DNA of 64,000 bases. Origin: Larkinella sp. C7 (GTDB lineage: Bacteria; Bacteroidota; Bacteroidia; Cytophagales; Spirosomataceae). Location of the stretch: assembly GCF_006149005.1 (NCBI RefSeq), contig NZ_VBSL01000001.1, positions 372,001-436,000 on the forward strand, in the 5' to 3' direction. Of the stretch, positions 59,233 to 64,000 are shown piece by piece. Each line of letters starts with the position of its first letter. Position 1 is the first letter of the stretch. Both the position numbers and the translations under genes were made by a program. The notes beneath the pieces were generated by a model. It had not been told where the DNA came from. It was given only the letters and a program-made list of their open reading frames with translations, and did no database searches.

Positions 59233-60150
59233 TCACGCCCCCACCGTCTGGCGATAGGCTGTTGGCGTCACGCCTTCCAGCATTTTGAATAAGCGGGAAA
59301 AATAATGCAGGTTGTTGAACCCCACTTGAAAACACACTTCGGTGACCGTAGCCGCCGGATTGGCCAGCAGGCGTTTGGCCAATCCGATCCGTTCGCGGAT
59401 GATAAACTCCACCGGCGACAGGCCAAAGGCTTCTTTAAAGGTTCGGAAAAAACCGGATTTGCTCATGCAGGCTTTCTGACACAGAACCTCGATGCTGATT
59501 TTCGCCGTCAGGTTTTCGCGGATGTACTCGACCACGGCTGCAAACCGATTGTTCGTCGCCAGCCCGTCTTCAATCAGGGCCATGTTCTGCGTCTGAATCA
59601 CCCGGATCAGCAGGGATTTAAGCGTCAGGTCAGCCAGGGCGTCTTTGGCCAGATCGTCTTCCATGCTGATGTTGATCAGCTTGTTCATGACGTTGGCCAG
59701 TTCCCGGTTGTTGTAAAAGTGATACTGACTGAAATTCAGCTTCCACTCCCCTATCTCATCTTTCCGGGGATAACGCTCGTTCAGAAAATCCAGCAACTCC
59801 GTCACCACATGCCAGTCGAGGGCAATGGTGGCGCATTGTACCGGGTGTTTGTCGTCAGCTTCCGGGAAGTCCACTTTCATCGAAATGCCTTCCGGCAAAA
59901 TGACGGTTTCGCCGGGCAGAAAATCAAAACCGGGTTTCTGGGATAAATGCATCACTTTTTTCCCGCGCAACATACTGGTAATAACCAGTCCGTTGTACGA
60001 CAATACCACGTCGGAACATTGCCGGTAAGTCTCGAAAATGTTCAATTCGCAGTGATTCAGGGTAAAAACCCGGCGGTGTTCGACCAGCGAATCCAGCGCT
60101 CTGGCGTCCGACAAATTGATGGTTTGTAAAGGAAATCCGTTGGTCATCAT
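59233..60150 (-). CDS. AraC family transcriptional regulator, divergent from the formaldehyde dehydrogenase operon
   Basis: The 305-residue regulator has an N-terminal AraC-ligand-like half (residues ~25-170) with VVLSYNGLVITSMLRGKKVM and the GETVILPEG strand, then the two-HTH C-terminal domain (residues ~205-305): SIEVLCQKACMSKSGFFRTF, then AATVTEVCFQVGFNNLHYFS and FKMLEGVTPTAYR. It is divergently arranged with the GlcG-like / formaldehyde dehydrogenase pair, and a control region of about 185 bp lies between. It probably regulates them, perhaps in response to an aldehyde or aromatic inducer (inference). Confidence 0.92.
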   Translation of the reverse strand: MMTNGFPLQTINLSDARALDSLVEHRRVFTLNHCELNIFETYRQCSDVVLSYNGLVITSMLRGKKVMHLSQKPGFDFLPGETVILPEGISMKVDFPEADDKHPVQCATIALDWHVVTELLDFLNERYPRKDEIGEWKLNFSQYHFYNNRELANVMNKLINISMEDDLAKDALADLTLKSLLIRVIQTQNMALIEDGLATNNRFAAVVEYIRENLTAKISIEVLCQKACMSKSGFFRTFKEAFGLSPVEFIIRERIGLAKRLLANPAATVTEVCFQVGFNNLHYFSRLFKMLEGVTPTAYRQTVGA

Positions 60151-60215
60151 GTTTCAGGGTAAGCCCTATAAATGTTTTTCGATAAGAAAATTTACTGATC
60201 ACTACGATAGAATTG

Positions 60216-60243
60216 GATAATAGTAGTATTTGTTGGTATTATC
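60216..60243. promoter_or_regulatory. Possible operator in the AraC / GlcG intergenic region
   Basis: Inverted arms GATAATA (60216-60222) and TATTATC (60237-60243) around a 14-nt spacer, within an AT-rich ~185-bp divergent region. AraC proteins more often bind direct repeats, so this is only a candidate site. Confidence 0.3.
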
Positions 60244-60334
60244 GTGTAACTAGAAGCTTTTCTGAATACCTAGTTTTGCTCAGGTTCACCGAATGAACCA
60301 ACAGATTGATCACTTTATCCAAAAGAACGAAATC

Positions 60335-60745
60335 ATGAGCACAACTGGCATCACATTAGAACAAGCTGAGGTTGCGGTAAAAGCCGCTAAAGCCAAAGCC
60401 GCAGAATTGGGAACCGTCATGAACATCACCGTCGTCGACGCAGGGGCCAACCTGACGGCTTTTGCCCGCATGGATGGCGCCTGGCTGGGATCGGTCGATA
60501 TTTCGCAGAAGAAAGCGAAAACCGCCCGCTTTTTTGATATGAACACGGGGGAACTCGGAAAGTTATCGCAACCGGGTGGCTCGTTGTTCAACATCGAACA
60601 CGCGAACGGCGGACTGATTACCTTTCCGGGCGGAATTCCGATCAAGAATGCCGACGGCGACGTGATTGGAGCCATCGGCGTATCCGGCAGCACCGTCGAA
60701 AACGACCATGCCGTCGCCAAAGCGGGAGCCGAAGCGGTTCATTAA
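60335..60745 (+). CDS. GlcG/HbpS family (DUF336) protein
   Basis: The 136-residue protein starts [20 protein letters not shown]. It shows the family core: [21 protein letters not shown], then [16 protein letters not shown], and a C-terminal half with [20 protein letters not shown], then [19 protein letters not shown]. HbpS/GlcG proteins are small octameric proteins that in some cases bind heme, or lie beside dehydrogenases and act as accessory proteins. The frame is open from 60293, but ATG 60335 is the conserved start. The dehydrogenase follows 43 bp later in the same direction; a role in aldehyde metabolism is suggested by context only. Confidence 0.88.
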   Translation: MSTTGITLEQAEVAVKAAKAKAAELGTVMNITVVDAGANLTAFARMDGAWLGSVDISQKKAKTARFFDMNTGELGKLSQPGGSLFNIEHANGGLITFPGGIPIKNADGDVIGAIGVSGSTVENDHAVAKAGAEAVH

Positions 60746-60788
60746 TAATGCTTTATTTGAATATCTAAACCCTCTAAACCCTAGAAGT

Positions 60789-61979
60789 ATGTGTCAAAAC
60801 CACGGTGTTGCGTACATTAAACCCGGTGTGGTGGAAGTACAGTCCATTGAATACCCCAAACTGGCGATCGGTGATCGAATGTGCCACCACGGCGTCATCC
60901 TGCAAATCGTTTCAACCAACATCTGCGGCAGCGACCAGCACATGGTGCGGGGCCGGACCACTGCCCCGGCGGGCCTGGTACTGGGCCACGAAATCACGGG
61001 CCTGGTCATCGAAGCCGGGCGTGATGTCGAGTTTGTCAAAGTCGGGGATCTGGTGTCGGTTCCGTTCAACATTGCCTGCGGACGTTGCCGGAATTGCAAA
61101 GTGGGCCAAACCGGTATTTGCCTGAATGTCAATCCCGCCCGGCCCGGCGCAGCCTACGGTTACGTCGACATGGGCGGCTGGGTTGGCGGTCAGGCCGAAT
61201 ATGTGATGGTTCCCTACGCTGATTTTAACCTGTTGAAATTTCCGGACAAAGACCAGGCAATGGCTAAAATCCGGGATCTGACGCTGCTGTCGGACATTTT
61301 CCCGACGGGTTATCACGGTGCCGTGACGGCGGGCGTAGGGCCGGGTTCCATTGTGTATGTGGCCGGAGCCGGGCCGGTTGGGCTGGCTTGTGCGGCTTCG
61401 TGCCATTTGCTGGGAGCCGCCGTCGTCATTGTCGGCGACATGATTCCCGAACGGCTGGAGCAGGCCAAAAGCTTTGGGTGCGAAATTGTCGATTTGCGGA
61501 AAGACACGCCACTGGCCGATCAGATTGCCGCTATTATTGGCGTTCCGGAAGTCGATTGCGCCGTCGATTGCGTCGGTTTTGAAGCCCGGGGCCACGGTTC
61601 GGATGCCGGTACGGAACGGCCAGCCACGGTTTTGAATGCCATCATGAGCGTTACCCGAGCCGGGGGCGCGCTGGGCATTCCGGGGCTGTACGTAACGGGC
61701 GATCCGGGAGCCGCCGACGATGCCGCCAAGGAAGGAAGCCTGAGCATCCGGATTGGTTTGGGCTGGGCCAAGTCGCACTCGTTCTATACAGGTCAGTGCC
61801 CGGTGATGAAATACCACCGGCAATTGATGAACGCCATTCTGTACGACAAAATCCAGATTGCCAAAGCCGTGAATGTGGAAGTGATCAGCCTGGATAAAGC
61901 GCCGAAAGGCTACCAGGATTTTGACAAAGGTGCGGCCAAGAAATTCGTCATCGATCCGCACGGAATGATTCCGAATTAA
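60789..61979 (+). CDS. fdhA: Glutathione-independent formaldehyde dehydrogenase (zinc MDR family)
   Basis: The 396-residue NAD-dependent medium-chain dehydrogenase opens at MCQNHGVAYIKPGVVEVQ. The catalytic zinc Cys and His appear in TNICGSDQHMVRG and GLVLGHEITGLV; the structural-zinc region shows CGRCRNCKVGQTGIC, which carries the four expected cysteines. The NAD fold has VYVAGAGPVGLACAASCHLL near residue 183 with the glycine motif. The long insert around AYGYVDMGGWVGGQAEYVMV and the DCAVDCVGFEARGHG segment are characteristic of the Pseudomonas-type formaldehyde dismutase/dehydrogenase group. It oxidises formaldehyde to formate (or dismutates it) without added glutathione. Upstream in-frame codons from 60666 are unlikely to be coding. 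Confidence 0.9.
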   Translation: MCQNHGVAYIKPGVVEVQSIEYPKLAIGDRMCHHGVILQIVSTNICGSDQHMVRGRTTAPAGLVLGHEITGLVIEAGRDVEFVKVGDLVSVPFNIACGRCRNCKVGQTGICLNVNPARPGAAYGYVDMGGWVGGQAEYVMVPYADFNLLKFPDKDQAMAKIRDLTLLSDIFPTGYHGAVTAGVGPGSIVYVAGAGPVGLACAASCHLLGAAVVIVGDMIPERLEQAKSFGCEIVDLRKDTPLADQIAAIIGVPEVDCAVDCVGFEARGHGSDAGTERPATVLNAIMSVTRAGGALGIPGLYVTGDPGAADDAAKEGSLSIRIGLGWAKSHSFYTGQCPVMKYHRQLMNAILYDKIQIAKAVNVEVISLDKAPKGYQDFDKGAAKKFVIDPHGMIPN

Positions 61980-62015
61980 GGGACTATCGGTTCGCAACTA
62001 CCGCCCCAACCAACC

Positions 62016-62060
62016 TGTCCGTAAATGTACGCACCGCGTCCGTTTACGGACATTTTATTT
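62016..62060 (+). terminator. Rho-independent terminator of fdhA
   Basis: Stem TGTCCGTAAA (62016-62025) and TTTACGGACA (62043-62052), perfect over 10 bp with a 17-nt loop, followed by TTTTATTTCATTTT. It lies 37 bp after the fdhA stop. Confidence 0.75.
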
Positions 62061-62165
62061 CATTTTCATTCCATATAAAATTGATTATCAGAACATTAAA
62101 AATCTGGTATATCATTTGGGCAGGCTAGATCGGTACCTCTCTCATTTTCTTTGATCCGGCCGATT

Positions 62166-64000
62166 ATGCTACGCAACTACTTCAAGATCGCCCTCCGAAA
62201 CCTGGCTAAAAACAAGGTTTTTTCGTTCATCAACATCCTCGGTTTAGCGGTAGGAATGGCCGTGGCCATGATGATCGGGCTGTGGATTTATGACGAGGTA
62301 TCGTTCAATACATTCCACCGGAACTACGACCGGCTGGCGCAGTTATACGTCAACCAGACGTTCAACGGCAGCACGGGCAGCAGCCGGGCGATTTCCATTC
62401 CGTCGGCAACCGAAATCAAAACCAAGTACGGAGCCAACTTCAAATCCGTATCGCTGGCGTCCTGGAGTTACGGCCATCTGCTGGTTCATGGCGAAAAGAA
62501 AATCAACAAAAACGGGATGTACGTCGAGCCGTCTTTCCCGCAGATGCTCTCCCTGAACCTGCTCAAAGGCAATTACACCACCGTGCTGAAAGAACCCCGT
62601 TCCATTCTGCTGTCGGAGTCGATGGCCAAAGCGCTTTTCGGAGAAGCCGATCCGCTCAACAAAACCGTCAAAATCGATTCCAAGAACAGCGCCAAAGTGA
62701 CGGGCGTATACGAAAATCTGCCGTTCAATTCCGAATTCTACCGGGTCGAGTTCTACATGCCCTGGAGTGACTATCTGGCCGATCAGTCGTGGGTGAAGGA
62801 ATCCCAACAGCAATGGGGCAATCACTCGTTTCAGTGTTTTGCCCAAATCGCCGACCAGGCCGATATGGATAAGGTATCGGCAAAAATTCGCGATGTGGAG
62901 AAAAAACACACCACGGCGCGCGACAACCCCGAATATTTCCTGCATCCGATGAGCCGGTGGCATTTGTATTCCGATTTTAAAGAAGGGAAAAACGTCGGTG
63001 GTGGCATTCAGTTTGTCTGGCTATTCAGCATCATCGGCGTCTTTGTGTTGCTGCTGGCGTGCATCAACTTCATGAACCTGAGTACGGCAAGAAGCGAAAA
63101 ACGCGCCAAAGAAGTGGGCATTCGCAAAGCCGTGGGTTCGCAACGGCGGCAGTTGATTTCCCAATTCATCAGCGAGTCGATGCTGGTCGTTTTCTTCGCT
63201 CTGTTGGTGGCGGTTTTGCTGGTATTGCTGTCGCTATCGCCCTTCAACGAACTGGCCGGAAAGAAGGTGAGTTTCCCGTATCAAAATCCTGTTTTCTGGC
63301 TGCTTCTGCTCTCTTTTTCGCTGCTCACCGGTCTTTTGGCCGGCAGTTATCCGGCCTTTTACCTGTCGTCTTTCAATCCGTTGAAGGTTCTGAAAGGCAC
63401 CTTCAAAGTGGGCCGCTGGGCCACAGTTCCCCGCAAAGTGCTGGTGGTGACGCAGTTTACAGTTTCCATTACGCTCATCATTGGTACCCTTATCGTTTTC
63501 CGGCAAATTCAGCACGCCAAAAACCGCCCCGTTGGCTACAACCGTGAGGGCTTGCTGCAAATTTATATCAGCAGTTCTCTGTACGACAAATACGATCCAC
63601 TTCGGGATGATCTGCTGAAATCGGGTGCGGTTTTCGAAATGAGCAAATCGTCGAGCCCCACCACCTACGTGAGCTCCAACCAGATCGGTTTTGAGTGGGA
63701 AGGCAAAGATCCGAAGTCGGTTCCGCTGTTTGGCGTGGTGGCCTGCTCCCATGAGTTCGGAAAAACCATCGGCTGGCAAATCAAGGAAGGGCGTGATTTC
63801 TCCCGCGATTTCTCCACGGATAGTTCCGCGTTTATTCTGAACGAAGCGGCCGTCAAACTGACCGGGCTTAAAAACATTGTGGGCAAGATTATCCGGTACA
63901 ATGACCAGGCGTGTCAGGTCGTGGGCGTGGTCAAAGACATGGTGATGGAGTCGCCCTATACGCCCATCAAACCCACCATTTTCATGATCAATACCAATTG
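62166..64000 (+). CDS. FtsX/MacB-type ABC permease, tenth copy, 3' end beyond the window
   Basis: An open frame from ATG 62166 through the window end encodes at least 611 residues with no stop. It begins MLRNYFKIALRNLAKNKVFS and includes the first FtsX motif AKEVGIRKAVGSQRRQLISQ near residue 314 and the conserved LAGSYPAFYLSSFNPLKVLK. The second periplasmic core is present as far as the window shows (EGRDFSRDF, QVVGVVKDMV). It has its own upstream region with no ATPase gene in front, so it is an orphan relative to the main array, separated from it by the transposase block and fdhA operon. Confidence 0.95.
   Translation, partial: MLRNYFKIALRNLAKNKVFSFINILGLAVGMAVAMMIGLWIYDEVSFNTFHRNYDRLAQLYVNQTFNGSTGSSRAISIPSATEIKTKYGANFKSVSLASWSYGHLLVHGEKKINKNGMYVEPSFPQMLSLNLLKGNYTTVLKEPRSILLSESMAKALFGEADPLNKTVKIDSKNSAKVTGVYENLPFNSEFYRVEFYMPWSDYLADQSWVKESQQQWGNHSFQCFAQIADQADMDKVSAKIRDVEKKHTTARDNPEYFLHPMSRWHLYSDFKEGKNVGGGIQFVWLFSIIGVFVLLLACINFMNLSTARSEKRAKEVGIRKAVGSQRRQLISQFISESMLVVFFALLVAVLLVLLSLSPFNELAGKKVSFPYQNPVFWLLLLSFSLLTGLLAGSYPAFYLSSFNPLKVLKGTFKVGRWATVPRKVLVVTQFTVSITLIIGTLIVFRQIQHAKNRPVGYNREGLLQIYISSSLYDKYDPLRDDLLKSGAVFEMSKSSSPTTYVSSNQIGFEWEGKDPKSVPLFGVVACSHEFGKTIGWQIKEGRDFSRDFSTDSSAFILNEAAVKLTGLKNIVGKIIRYNDQACQVVGVVKDMVMESPYTPIKPTIFMINTN

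Noticed and set aside
1-64000. tRNA or rRNA genes
   Set aside because: Intergenic stretches were scanned by eye for cloverleaf-like and rRNA sequences; none was convincing, though a covariance search would be needed to exclude them.

Overview
The window looks like chromosomal DNA of a Bacteroidota member, most likely a Cytophagales / Spirosomataceae-type bacterium (Spirosoma- or Larkinella-like). This is inferred from the ~800-residue FtsX/MacB permeases ending in SLRSE, the NagZ-beta-lactamase fusion, the SpmA-SpmB fusion, TAnnTTTG-like promoter elements and the scarcity of Shine-Dalgarno sequences. No rRNA, tRNA, prophage or true CRISPR array was seen. By eye the DNA is moderately GC-rich, with AT-richer islands at about 13.1-15.1 kb and 27.8-29.8 kb.

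Layout. 0-8 kb: the 5' part of a secreted protein, mazG, a DUF1361 membrane protein overlapping diacylglycerol kinase, a membrane protein / winged-helix regulator pair, an Hsp20-like protein, a polysaccharide deacetylase / glycosyltransferase pair and aspS. 8-32 kb: mixed metabolism and cell envelope. This includes two DinB-family proteins, a MoeB-rhodanese fusion, secreted GH31, GH29 and GH3-beta-lactamase enzymes, two duplicated lipoproteins, an AraC regulator with an SDR, an amidohydrolase, a metallophosphoesterase, a DEDDh exonuclease, a VanX-like dipeptidase, an SpmAB-like protein and a large unknown membrane protein.

29.9-57.7 kb is the centrepiece. An NtrC-type response regulator and its histidine kinase (minus strand) face a HlyD/MacA adaptor, a single MacB/LolD-type ATPase and nine consecutive, full-length, diverged FtsX-type permeases (plus strand, about 22 kb). 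The divergent intergenic region carries three phased TGTC...GACA palindromes and a near-consensus sigma-54 -24/-12 element. I infer that the two-component system controls the array. Perfect or near-perfect hairpins built from words such as GAGTTAAGAATGAAGAGT lie in most gaps between the permeases. A tenth permease starts at 62166 and runs off the window.

57.7-59.2 kb holds an IS200/IS605-type (REP-associated-like) tyrosine transposase embedded in roughly 17 copies of a ~30-bp element, eight of them in a CRISPR-like tandem array of 54-56 bp period. 59.2-62 kb holds an AraC regulator divergent from a GlcG/HbpS-like protein and a zinc-dependent formaldehyde dehydrogenase.

Functions come from motifs recognised by eye in the translated sequence. 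No database search was run.
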